A stretch of 25,359 bases of DNA from Ophiothrix spiculata (Eukaryota > Echinodermata > Ophiuroidea > Amphilepidida > Ophiotrichidae): assembly GCA_000969725.1 (NCBI GenBank), contig JXSR01S042282.1; one strand, 5' to 3'. The notes under the pieces are model-generated. The model was not told the DNA's origin, searched no databases, and was given only the letters and a program-made list of their open reading frames with translations. Below are positions 1 through 12,500 of this stretch, piece by piece. Numbering within the stretch: position 1 is the stretch's first letter; each line of letters starts with the position of its first letter. A program made the position numbers and the translations under genes.

Positions 1-479
1 TATAGAAGTGGTGTTGACAAATCACTTGGATTCAATGTCCATGACTAGTTTACTAATAAAAAACGCTTAAAAGAAAAATATTTGAGCAACTTTATTTTTT
101 CATTTTTTTCAACTGCATTGGCACCCGATTTTTCGGAATGAGCGTTATCATTCTTGGACAGTTGATGCTCAGTTAAACAATGGTTTAGCTAAACATCTTT
201 CTGGAATACGGGCCCTGATGTTTTGGTAATAATTATGATTATTTTGGTAACTAATAAGAAACAACAATATTCATGTGGCCTAGAACCAACAGGTATCCAA
301 CATTCAACGTATAGTCAACTTGTTTCAACTTTAGGCCAGATCTATACTAGTTGTATGGAATTTAAAGCAAATTCCAGAATTTTGAACAAAAAAAACTTAC
401 TACACATTTCCCATATTATACATAATATAATACACGTGTAGCCACATATTTGATTTCAAACCTGTTTTATTACACTGAC

Positions 480-584
480 CTCATATTGTATTTTGATGTG
501 GTCTAGATCTCGTAACCAATCAGGATCGCTAACTTCTCTTCCATCAAAGTACTGGTGGTCATGATACTTTAAACGGTGAGCAAG
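480..584 (-). CDS. Sec16: Sec16 exon 16, last exon in window
   Basis: This exon encodes residues ~1740-1774, [20 protein letters not shown] then [15 protein letters not shown]. It fits the end of ACE1, where vertebrate proteins have a WL-HL--VE-QI segment. The acceptor is CTCGTTTTCAG (585) and the donor is GAG then GTCAGT (479), phase 0. The rest of the protein lies outside the window to the left. Confidence 0.9.
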
Positions 585-3500
585 CTGAAAACGAGACAGA
601 TGATATTATTAAATCTTTATCAATTAAATTATTTTATTTCTATGGCATTTTTAAGTAAAAAAAAAAAAAAAAAAACAGATGATATTATTAAATCTTTATC
701 AATTAAATTATTTTATTTCTATGGCATTCTTAAGCAAATAAATAAATAAAAGAAGCAATTGTATCCATTCAGAAGATGACTATATAACATATTCCTTATA
801 AAGCTGAATTATACTCGATATGAATACATTTCAAACAGCCAAGTTTTCAATCATTTTTTAGTGCAAACCACCACCATTTTTGTGCCCTGAAGATATGCCT
901 CTTCAATTTGAAAATTTAATTCTGTTTGAACTCTGGTTCCATGGTAGTTGTCTTTGTATTTTTAACCCATGATCAGTAACATCCAATATGGCCATATTCT
1001 TGTATTTTTCCTTTTACCAGTCTGTAGTTATGTATTTAAATTGTGATTTCTATATTGTACAGTGCTTTCTAGTTATCACAAAAAAAAATAAAATCCAGTT
1101 TCATCTAACGCATACAATAATACAAATTCAAGCGAAAATGAAAACATACATTTCTAAGCGAGGTCCATTTTGGATCTTGTGAAACACATCAGTAAAGTTA
1201 TGCAGCTGTTTCAAGCAAATACAAAATTGCATTCCTGCAGCTCCCTACTTGGTTTAGCACTTTAATACCTTTGGATAAATTACCAGGAAATGAAAAGGGT
1301 GAACGTGTAAAATTCATTGCCCTTTAAAAATTAAAGAAAAAAATATGGTAATCCTGCAGATCCTACATAGAGAAGAGATCAACGTCGGACCATGAACCTC
1401 AGTGCCCGGTTGGCAAACCAATTTTGCTCTGATTTTTTCTTCAAAACCTTCCTAAATAGTCAAGACATTTTGTAAAATAATATATTATTTACCAAAATTT
1501 TAAAGTAATTGACAGAATATCTCCGAATTTGATTTTCAATTCCTAAAATTCTCCCTCTCTTTTTTTAAAAAATTAAATAAGACATGAGCTACTGATAGCT
1601 ATACTGATACGGTATACTGTGGTATAAGATATTTTTATCCACCTGGTTGAGCAATTCCGGGTCGGAAAAGGCACACTTTGCTGGTATACTGTGTAGTTAT
1701 TTGTGGTCCAATGAACATTATGGAGCCAAAATAGAGTTGAGAACATTCATATCTTCAAGGGTACATGTCTAAAACCCTTCAATTACAGCCACTGTGAGCT
1801 TTGGACAAGAATGTAACATATTTCAATGCAAGAAATTAGTGATATTTGAGAATCTGTAAAAGAGATTGTGAATCCCACGAAGGCTAATGGGTCGACGTTG
1901 ACCTCTAGTCTTATCCTACATCTAATCAAAGTAGTCAATAAACAAATGGGTCTTTCAAAATCACGTATTTTCAGTTGTATCAGCAAACACTGTAAGTCAA
2001 ATACTCTAAATATGTCAAAATGGTCTAATGCAAATTTAACACGACTTGTGATGATAAATGTCTGCAACCTCTACTTTGGTAATTTTTAACCAATATATAT
2101 TCAAATTTACAACCTTCTTACCTCTGAAACTTGTGATATTAATTCAGGGCTATAATATGCTGGTAAGTACTGTATGCTGTTAGAGATCACCTCACAATAA
2201 TGGAGAGCCTGGGAATAGAAACAAAAATAAAATAATTAGTTAAATGAACATGTTATGATCTATTAACGCTAGGACGTAACAATCGGTACCTCCCTCGCTT
2301 TGCACCGATGAGTTCTGGGTTTGATTCCAGGGTCCCGACCCTGTATATGCAATGTTTTTAGTTCCCAACTCCCAAACGCTTAAAAACTATCTAAGTCCGA
2401 ATACGTCATACAAAAATTTCCCGTTTCCCCTGGGATTTGAACCCTTGACCTCTCGCATCCCGTTCCAATGTCCACCTATGGCAAGCCACCGAGTATGGCC
2501 TGCCATGGCAGCACTTTCGTGCCCATCTGTAACCTCGGTCTATGACGTATTTGGACTTACGCGAATTTCTTGATTTGTGCTTGTTGGATTTTGTTGGACT
2601 GAGGAGGGTTAGGGTTAATCTCTTCAGCAGGTTTGACTCTTGGTACTGAAATATTCCTTCTGCATCAAAAAAATATCACTTCATTTCCATGTCACAGTAT
2701 GTCCCAACCAGGATATGGAAAGCTGCATCAAGGACAGATATCACAATCTTAGTACCAAAAGGGTCCGACACCATAAGAATCTGCTCTGGAATCACATGCA
2801 AGATGCCTAAAGTAAGTAAATGATTATGATAGTCTACAAGCAACGAATCAAACCAGTTTGATCTAAATGAAAAACGAATACAACAAGTAGTAATCGGATT
2901 TATGCTATGTGCAAAAATGTCTCGCCAAATGTGGAAATTAGTAATGAATACCAAAGGACTCCTAGATGACCTCCTGTGGGAAATGATGGTTGAAAATTAA
3001 AAAAACAAAATCTACTCAGTTATCAAAATGGATATCAAAATTATTATTAACACATTGTAGGAATACCAAACATCCCCCTGGGAGTGGCATTCCAGGGTAT
3101 TTTATTCATGTTTTTCCTCTTTCCACCTTTTCATTTGACCGACACCATTACAGGGTCATACCTTGTTCAGTCACAAGAGTATTTGTAAATATCAACTTTT
3201 GTATGATGATCCAATACAAAAATATGGGTGTTGTCCCCTGTAAGGCTTTTACATTTGTAAACGATTTTTGAATAGTATTAGCTACATGGCTAGTATACCT
3301 CCTCTGGGGGACAATATTTCTCCCTTTCATTTGATACAACTCAAAGCCAAGGGTGACAACTTTTGAAAGAAATAAAAATCCTGCTATTTACAATTCAAAC
3401 ATTATTTCTTATTTTGAGAGTACAATCTGACAAAATAACGCTTATGTGAAACCATAACAAACGAGGCTTGTTACAAGCACAACAATAATATTGAATGAAA

Positions 3501-6500
3501 ATATTAAGAAAAATGTACACGACTAGATAAAAGTCACAGTTTTACTCTTGTATATCTGTTATAATTATAATCTTTGAAAATAGTACAATATTGCCATAAT
3601 GATGGTAATCAATACAGAGCAGAGTGAAATAATTGAGTTTCAATTTCAATTTACACTAATCAAGTAAAACAAGAGGTTATCAAGGTGTTACAATTGTGGG
3701 TAGACTAAAAAGAGCAGAGCTCCTACAGGCATTGGTTATCCTATATAAAATACAGAACAAAAGACTGTTCAGAAGCTTACCCAAGTCTAACCATTTTTTC
3801 TGCATAACGCAGCATTGTGCAATATTTAGAACTCTTGTTGAAGTACTCACCTGTGTAACGAATCCAAAGTCTAGCAATTGCGTAGCATGGATGAATTTAT
3901 AGACCTGTAATGTTGGCAGTGCATACTTCTTGTTGGCTAGACTCTGTGCATATTCAAACACCTCGGTCTGTTGTATGGAAGGCCTGCGTGCAAACTCTTT
4001 GAATGGAAGACTGAAATAAACAAGTATTGTAGATAATGAGATATCATCAAAACATGATTTTTTTTACAAGGCAGTAAATAGAACTTGAGGACTTGGCAAA
4101 GTTAATCAGGGGTTTCATCACTCTAGTAGGAAAATGTATAATATACATATAGTATATACATTGTATATACTATATCACATCAAAAACTTGAATATATCCC
4201 AAAACCTAACTATAAACCCTAAATTTAGGGTATGACCTATAAATTCATCTTGACCAAGCTTTTGACCAATACTATAATTGGTATATTCTTCAGAACTCAA
4301 GAAGAGGCCAAGAGTGGTATCACGTGATGCATCACAACTAATTAACGTACGGAATCAATCATGAAGCATCAGGTAATATCATTTTTTTGCCTCATCCTGA
4401 GTTCCAATAGCAAAAATATACCAATTATATACTTTCATCAACACTAAATAAGCAAGAATTATGAGGCTTTTCTTCATCCGCAAGTAAGCATAATTCAATG
4501 CACTTACATGTGCGGCGTAGATACTGATGCGCGAGTCACACATACTAAGCGTGCTGCATCTCCTGCAGTTGCAAATTTGTGTCCAGCTACGCACACGCTC
4601 ATCTGTATCAATTCATGACGTGAAGAGGCCCACCTATTTGGTGTTGATCAAAGTATAGGAATGGTCTATTAGGTCACATGAAAACTTATACTTATGGTCC
4701 ATTCTAACACTTAGCAATGATTTCATAACTCACATCAAATCTATATCGGAATCATATAATTTGAAACTTTTAAAGAAATTGATAAATTAAGAAGTAGTGC
4801 CTGTATTCTATTCGTTTATTGGGATTATTTGATTTGAGCACCATCTTACCTATGACTGGCTCCTAGTAAGACCATTTTGGTGACTTTGTTGCTGTAATAT
4901 CCAAGACTAATCTGAGCCATTAGATAACAGAAATGTGACGCATATAGAAGGCCTCTTGATGCTGTCAATAAAACACACAAAAGCATTGTCAATGAAGATT
5001 TAAATAACCGTAAACAAGTGACAAATGGTGAGACATTGCTTTATATTGCACTTAATGCTAAATGAAATTGATTGTTGTCTCAAGTCCCTTGACATTTACA
5101 TAAAGCAATACTGTATTATTATTATTATTATTTTTTGTTGTTGCAAATTAGGCAAGTTGAGTTGTTCCTAGTAACTCTTAATGATTTCATCAAATTCCTT
5201 CATACATATATATTTTGGATGTACTTTCTGGTCTTCTCATAGAATATAATCCATTTTGAAATGGTGACTCAAATCAAAAATCTGAAATAAAATTTACTTG
5301 TAACATTTCGAACATCTAAAATGCACAAAGACTATCCAACGCGTGCGGGGGATGTGACAAAAACAATTAATTTAATTAACACTTAACTAAGGGGGGGGTA
5401 CCATGGTACCAAACATTTGATTTTTCGGTTCTCGCATTTTAACGCCGCAATATTTTGGGCTGTAATCTCTTGTAATTGCCTAAATAGTAGTTGCGCTTCT
5501 TTTGGCGGAAAAAAAAATTAAGATCGACCGTGTGGTTATCGCGCTAATTAGCTTTTTTTTTGGAGGGGGGGGGGGGGGTGCGAAAAAAATAGATATGCCC
5601 ATAAAACCACCCGGAGTAAAAATTTTCAAATTTTATTTCAACAATGTCAATTAATTCATAATCTCATAATTTCATGGGAAAATTCCTTCAGGAAGTGGGT
5701 TTTTCAAATTTTGGCAAAAATTCCAGCAAAAATCAGTTATTTGGCCGCCATTTTGAAACGACATATATTATATTTTTTCCCTGAAATGTGGTTGTGATTA
5801 GTGTACCTATACATGGTGTAAAGATTATTAAATATGTCGAGCGGGAAAGTGTTTTTTATAAGGGAAGTACCCCCCCCCCTATGCACTACAGAAGTGCGGG
5901 GTACCTTATGCAGGTAGGCGTTAAGGCTAATCACACTATTTTACATAACATTTTGACATTTTCCACAATGCAGAACCAAAAACTGCAATGTCAAGTCTCA
6001 AAGATTCTACACTGAAATCCATTTTTTAAAATATATTTTAACAGATGTCCATACAGCTGCAGTTATAATATTCTTTCCTTTATTAACCAACAAATTCATG
6101 GCAGAAATTGTAAATTCCTCCGACAATCCTTTAGGGACAATCACAATCGTCATCCATGAAGCTTAAGCTAATCACTCACCTAATGAGTCTCCTAATGACG
6201 TTATACTCCTCACATCTAGGTTGGCATTGTCTACTAAGTTAGAAAGAATCATAGCTAGATGTGGCCTCCAATCACCCCATTTCTCATCAGCACAACTCTG
6301 TTAAAACAGAAAAGATACAGCCAGTTTAATTTACTTTTTCGAGATCCACTTACAGTGAAACCGTGTTAATATAAAGTTCACTCTTTGTTTTAAAATAAAC
6401 ACAGTGGTCCTTAATTGAATACGCTAGAATAAGAACATCCCAACTCCATGAGCTGCCTGTTAAGTTATGTAAAATATAAATGCAAATAAATCTTTGAAAA

Positions 6501-9500
6501 TGCTTTCAAATCACTAGAAAGCATGCATTTTCATGTCTTTATCCCAATCATAGTGTCACATGTGACCCTGTAGTTGACTTTGTTAGACATTGTTAGATAA
6601 TTTTCCTAACATATAGTTGCAGAGGGGAGCTGGTGGAGTTGGGATGTTCTTGTAATGGCTGTTTAAATATAGCAAAAAATGTACTATAACAATTATCTAA
6701 CAATGTCTAAACAAGTCAACTACAAGGTCAAATGTGACAATATAATTAGGATATTGACATGGAAATGCTATTTTAGTGATGTGACTTGAAAGCATTTTCA
6801 GAAATTTGTATGCATTTATATTTAATATATATAATTAAAAGAAGGGAGCTATTGGAGTTGGGATGTTCTTATTCTGGCGTATTCAATAAATTCCACAATA
6901 TAACACATTATTATATCAAGGAAAGTGAGTCATATGTCCATAATCTCAATATTGATTTTTTTATTACAATCTAAACGTGCACTAAAAATACTATATTTTG
7001 ATCCAAACCTGATGTTCCAGCGATACGGCAATTCTTTGAATTTTTTAAAATAATAAAAAAAATTAAATTGTCAACCTATTTTGCCTTGACACTCATTATT
7101 CCTCAGGAACCAGGGTAATGACCACTTTTTTTGGTATTTAAAAAAAAATATTTCACATTATTTTACTGAATACAAAACAATGCACTTGCAATAAAAACAA
7201 ATAACCAGACCCACAAATAAACAAACAAGGGACTTACCGTGACCGCAGCAGGCTGCCTATTTGACATGATTTGAAACAAAGTCTGAAGAGGATCATTCAT
7301 GGGTAGACTATTGGCAAACCTGTGGATTAAAGAATCAAACTGAATTGACAACATTTGAAAAAGACAGTGGGGTTGTATTATAGAATGGGACAATCTGATG
7401 ACTATTATTTGAGTGTCATACAATGTGTACAACACTAGGATTGAAAATAAATCTGTTTGCATCTGGCATTCAAGGTGATTATGACTGGGGGTATATTGGT
7501 TAATTCAGAGTCTTGTCGATATGGATCGATCAATGCCCATTGACGCGCAGTCTTTACACGTGCTATGCACAAGGAATAGCGCGTGGGAAAGACTGCGCAC
7601 CGATGCACACATGGCCATCGATCAATGGATATCGTCAGGCAAAATGTGGTGCCAAGGATCATAGCCCATGACATTTGAACCAATGAAGATGCAACATGAG
7701 TTGCTTGTACTATTTTGAAGTTTAGAACAAAACTAGAACTTCAGTGCCCTGGAAAAAAACCCTATTCATTCTGGGCTGAACAAATTGCAGCGTTCGTAAA
7801 CATCAAACCAATCAAATTGATTATCAAGTCACACAGCATCAGAACAGTAAAATCACACGAGCTCACAAGTATCATGTGAGTTGTGTGTGAACTATAACCT
7901 TGGCGCACAAGATGCATAAAAAAGGTGAAAAGATTTTCTTCACGTAAGTGTACGTAATATGCATTATGACCTAGAAAATGTAAGAATAGCAAAATACCCA
8001 CAATACATGCAAGGAGCAAATATAATACAAGCCAGTGAATAATAAGGGTGAAATTGACTAACTGAACAAATTGATAATTTTTCCCTTACTTCTTTGAGAA
8101 AACTTGTCTTTTTTTTTCTCACCTTGTCATAACACTGAGATGCGTCCTGTGATCCATTTTACATGATAGTAATAAAGCATGACCCCATAGGCCTCCCTTG
8201 ATGGCAGACTCCAAGGCTTCCTGTAAAAGGCAAAAACAAAATGATGATAATGTTTGCATGGTTATAATGAGAACATTGCCATACAGATAAAAGGGTGTGT
8301 TCATTTTTACTATTTGCCATTGATGGTCTGTTACATAACACACACAAGGCATCTTGTCATAAAAAGTATCATACACACATGCACTATTTTGATAATAAGG
8401 CGTTTTTTCTTTTAAATTAACAATTACACGCATGGAAGAATATGAATGGATGATGGCCTAATCAAGATTAGTACTCACAATTTTTAAATTTTAATTCCTT
8501 ATGAAATTTTGTTACCTTATCCGATAAGTGGGACAGTTTCTGATTTTGGAGGAAATTGTGTACCCATTTCATAGGAAACATTATATCCATTTACATTATG
8601 TGCAATTATTTTTGGTATGATAATTATATAACTTAGTTGAACAAAACTGAAACAAACTGTACCAGTTCCATTTGTGGAATAATTTAGCTTACCTTTTTCC
8701 TACCAAATAACAATAGTTCCCTAAACCGATGTGTCTCTTTCTCAACATCAGGCCCTTGACTCTTGGATGAGGTGACCTCTGGTTGACTTTGTTCTTGGTT
8801 TCCTTCGGTACCCTCTGCTGCTGTAGTATCTGTCTGCGATGTTGATTGTGTCTCCAGCGTACTTGTCATAGGATGGTCTTTTAGTAGTAATTCTGAGATG
8901 TCAGTCCCAACAATTGTCTGCACAAGATGATAATGAAAGAGAGTTACATAAACAACAATACAGGGTTGAGGTTGTATTTACAAGTTATAGTACCATGCAC
9001 TCTGGATTTTTGTTTGCACTCTCATAACAAATTTTTGTTTGGCCATTAACAAGAATGAAAACAATCAGAGGATTCGTCAGCCCAACAGATGCATCCCTGT
9101 TTTGCAAGATAATCATGTTCCTGATCAATGCCACATTTTGATAGCCTCGATTACATTAAAGCTGAATTTGTACAATCTAAGTGCATCCATCTCATTTGAT
9201 GAGTTTTCAATAACTTGCAACGCAAATGGCTACAACAGGAAATGGATTGCGGCAGCGGACAACAACAGCAATGTGAAGGTGTTTTTTTTACTTGCTTTAA
9301 AACACAAGTGGTGTTGTTTTTTGGCATTGTTCTATCAGCAAAATCAAAACATTGAATGTGCACATGCTTCGTTGTGTGTTAAGTTCCAAGTATGAATTAG
9401 AGAATAAAAGATAAGATTTCAAAATCGCCATCTTTTATTCTCATTCTTACTAGTCACAAATTTGAGTCATTTATTAACCAAAAACGATGTAAATTATTGC

Positions 9501-12500
9501 CAAAAACTTCAAACACACCTATTCAAACATGAAATATTCCAAACCAAGTAAAGCTGTTCGCGCCGGATGTGTGCGTATACCTGTATCGCGCTCCATTGCG
9601 TCTCACGCTGAACGCACTGTCATCTATCGTCTCATAATGGATGGCCAAAATTCCATATTAGGAAGTAAAATCGCACTCAGTGACTAAGAATTCGGAGTAA
9701 TCGTTCACAATTGTCAACTTACCCCATTTTGTCTACATAATAGCACCAGAAGATCCCACAAGAGGGCAGCAGACTCTTTGTCCGTAATATCTGTACTCTT
9801 CCTGCAATTATCTGCCATTTGAAGGGCAAACCTCACCACATCATTCTTATGGGTGTGGTTCCTGAAACAAAAACGGAAATCAAAGTTAAATTTGAAAAGA
9901 CTTCTGTAAAAGCTCATTTCACTGCCGTTTGCTGTGGGTAACTACAGCAACAATTAAGTGTTCATGCCATTCATAGTTGCTGTGTTTTAACTGCTCTCAT
10001 TTGCGTATTTATCTTAAAGAGAAGCTGCAAAAATGTTGTATTGATATCAACTATTTGTAATGAAACATTGTCACAAATATTTATCATTGTTTTTTAATTA
10101 TCAGGGAATACCAGACTCGGTGCCATTTTAATTCCAGTCTTGGGATCAAATTGCAGTATCCAGATTTTGGCTGATGACGCACAACATTTTTTGTTGAAAT
10201 GTCCAGAAAAAACAAACAAACAATTGTGCACATACACACTGTTTGCATATGGTATATTTTTATAATTTGCCTCTAAAAGAAACCAAATAGCTGCACTCAA
10301 AATTGTTATTGGCGGGACTCCTATGAGTCCAAATACCCAAATTTGAGCTCCCATGACTGACAACGCCATTACACATGATGGTATAGAACATTTGAGAAGG
10401 CCTGATATAGAAAGTCTGTTGTCTTGTCTCCCCTCTCTATCTATGGTGTCACCAGAAGATGACTAAAAACATTTTATCTTACCTTAATAAAGGTCCAGGG
10501 AATGATTTCAGTTCATTATATTCTTCATTATGCTCCAACATCGACTGAAAAAAGACAAAATTCATAAAGTCCTTTTTGAGCAATTCACAACAAATTTAAC
10601 CAACAATATTTAGAAGTGGTGCATGAATTATAAAAAAACTCCTCATAACTAACAGATCTCAAGAAATATTAACATTTATAGGTTAAAAAATGCACTTTTA
10701 TTTTGATACATCATGTACTTGTACAAGTCCTGAAAAAGGTTAAGTATTATTTGACAGCAAAACTACCTGTAAGTGCATTATTTTGTCATATTTCCCATGT
10801 AAAACGGAATGAATTTAATTCATAGTCATACATAACATAAATATAATGTTTTCACATTTTCACAAAATTCAAATGAATGGAATGGGATAATTATTCTGAT
10901 TACAATCTATGCAAAAAAATGATGTGAAAATCAGGGTAACCATAGATTTTGAAAAATCCACAAAGAAATTTTTTCAAGGTAATCTGGTCTGGTTACCGAA
11001 AACTATTAAATCTGATTTAACACCGGAATTAAATAACAATTAACAAAAAAACTGTTTCTTAATGCAATAAGTTTGTGTTCAAGACAAAACAAAAGCTCAA
11101 CAGCAACTGACACCAAAAGATTTGGTTAGAGACGATAACCTCCAAATTGAGATGCATGGTTCACATGGAGCAGTACAGGGAGCTTGGAATCTCATTTTGT
11201 ATATCTGAGACGGTAAGGCAAAGTTAAAAAATATTATGTTTCTCGTTCCCGCCCACATCATTTTTTGGCGCCGCATAGATTTTTAATCATTTCTTATTTT
11301 CAAAAAATACAAGCAAAAAAACACAAAAAGTCGTGAGTTTTTCAGAATTTTGAAATACTCTCGATGTAACATTAATATAACTATGTATATATGTTGTTGT
11401 TTTTTTGCAAGAAATGTCTTAATCATGCACAGTATCATTCTGCAAGAGTGAAGGTATTGTTGTGGCTTGCTGGAAATCCGAAATGACAGCCATCTGGGGA
11501 AAAAAACCACCAAAAACGCCCCTCATCGTCAGTTTTTTCAAAAATCCGGATGAGAAACAAAGGCCTACAATTATTTTTTACTTGGCCTAATCTATGGCAT
11601 TACTTCTAGGTGAAATCATAACTCTAATCGAGTATGTAAATGTTTGACATCTTTTTCCACTTAATCCGACTTGTAATGTCTCCTTAGTACTACCTCTACA
11701 CTGTGAACCTCCACCAAGGCTGGCTGTCCATCGGATGGTGAATTGGGCATGACCTTGATTAGATGACCGCCAGAGCTGAACCTAGCAACCATATGAGGAC
11801 AATAAATATCGCCTTACCTCTACACTGTGAACCTCTACTAAGGCTGGTTGTCCATCAGATGGTGAATTAGGCATGACCTTGATTAGATGACCCCCAGAGC
11901 TGAACCTAGCAACCATATGAGGACGGTTAAATTTGCAAGGTGTCATTCTCTCAGGTGGCGGCGGCGTAGCTGTGAGAAAATAAGTGCAGACCATTAATTA
12001 CTTACTATTCTTACTTTTGTTTTTTGATTTCATGTTGTAATTAAAGAGTGTTTTCAAAAACTCACTTAGTTCAATAACTGCAGAGATTACTTTCTATTAT
12101 GCAACTGATTTTCTATGTTAAATCTGTCGTCAAAGCTTAGTGCAAATGATCAAAATGTACAATATCTTAATCAAAATTTTATGAAAGCACTTCAAAGCAC
12201 ACACACAATACTATAATTCTTTTTTAATACACATATTTCTAGGAATTTTGTGATTTTTGGAATATCACTCTTCAACTCTTATTGAATAATGTCCCTGCAG
12301 ATTGGCAAACTGCAAGCACTTGATATAGAGAGGACAAGACTATCCAAACCCTTTGCAGTCAAGTTAGCTCAATTGGTTAGGCGCTCGCTTGCGGTGAGGA
12401 AGGTCCCGAGTTCGAACCCCGCTGGTGCCAAAAGTTGAGTGTGCTTGAAATTCCCTTGGATAAGAAACTAACTGCTAATTGTCTTGTGGAAACCCATATG

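Noticed and set aside
2676..2954. Minus-strand 92-residue frame between exons 14 and 15
   Set aside because: Exons 14 and 15 join directly with correct phase and family continuity. The frame has no Sec16 similarity and I could not place it in a transposon family.
9039..9395. Plus-strand 118-residue frame
   Set aside because: The composition is mixed, with no recognisable domain. It is antisense in intron 8 and is explained by chance in a less AT-rich patch.
10094..10369. Minus-strand 91-residue frame, partly hydrophobic
   Set aside because: It lies in intron 7, has no family motif, no splice-site phase match to neighbouring exons, and does not interrupt a good exon 7 to exon 8 junction.
12355..12430. 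Possible genuine tRNA gene
   Set aside because: The A and B boxes are good, but the acceptor stem does not pair well and a SINE-type body follows directly.
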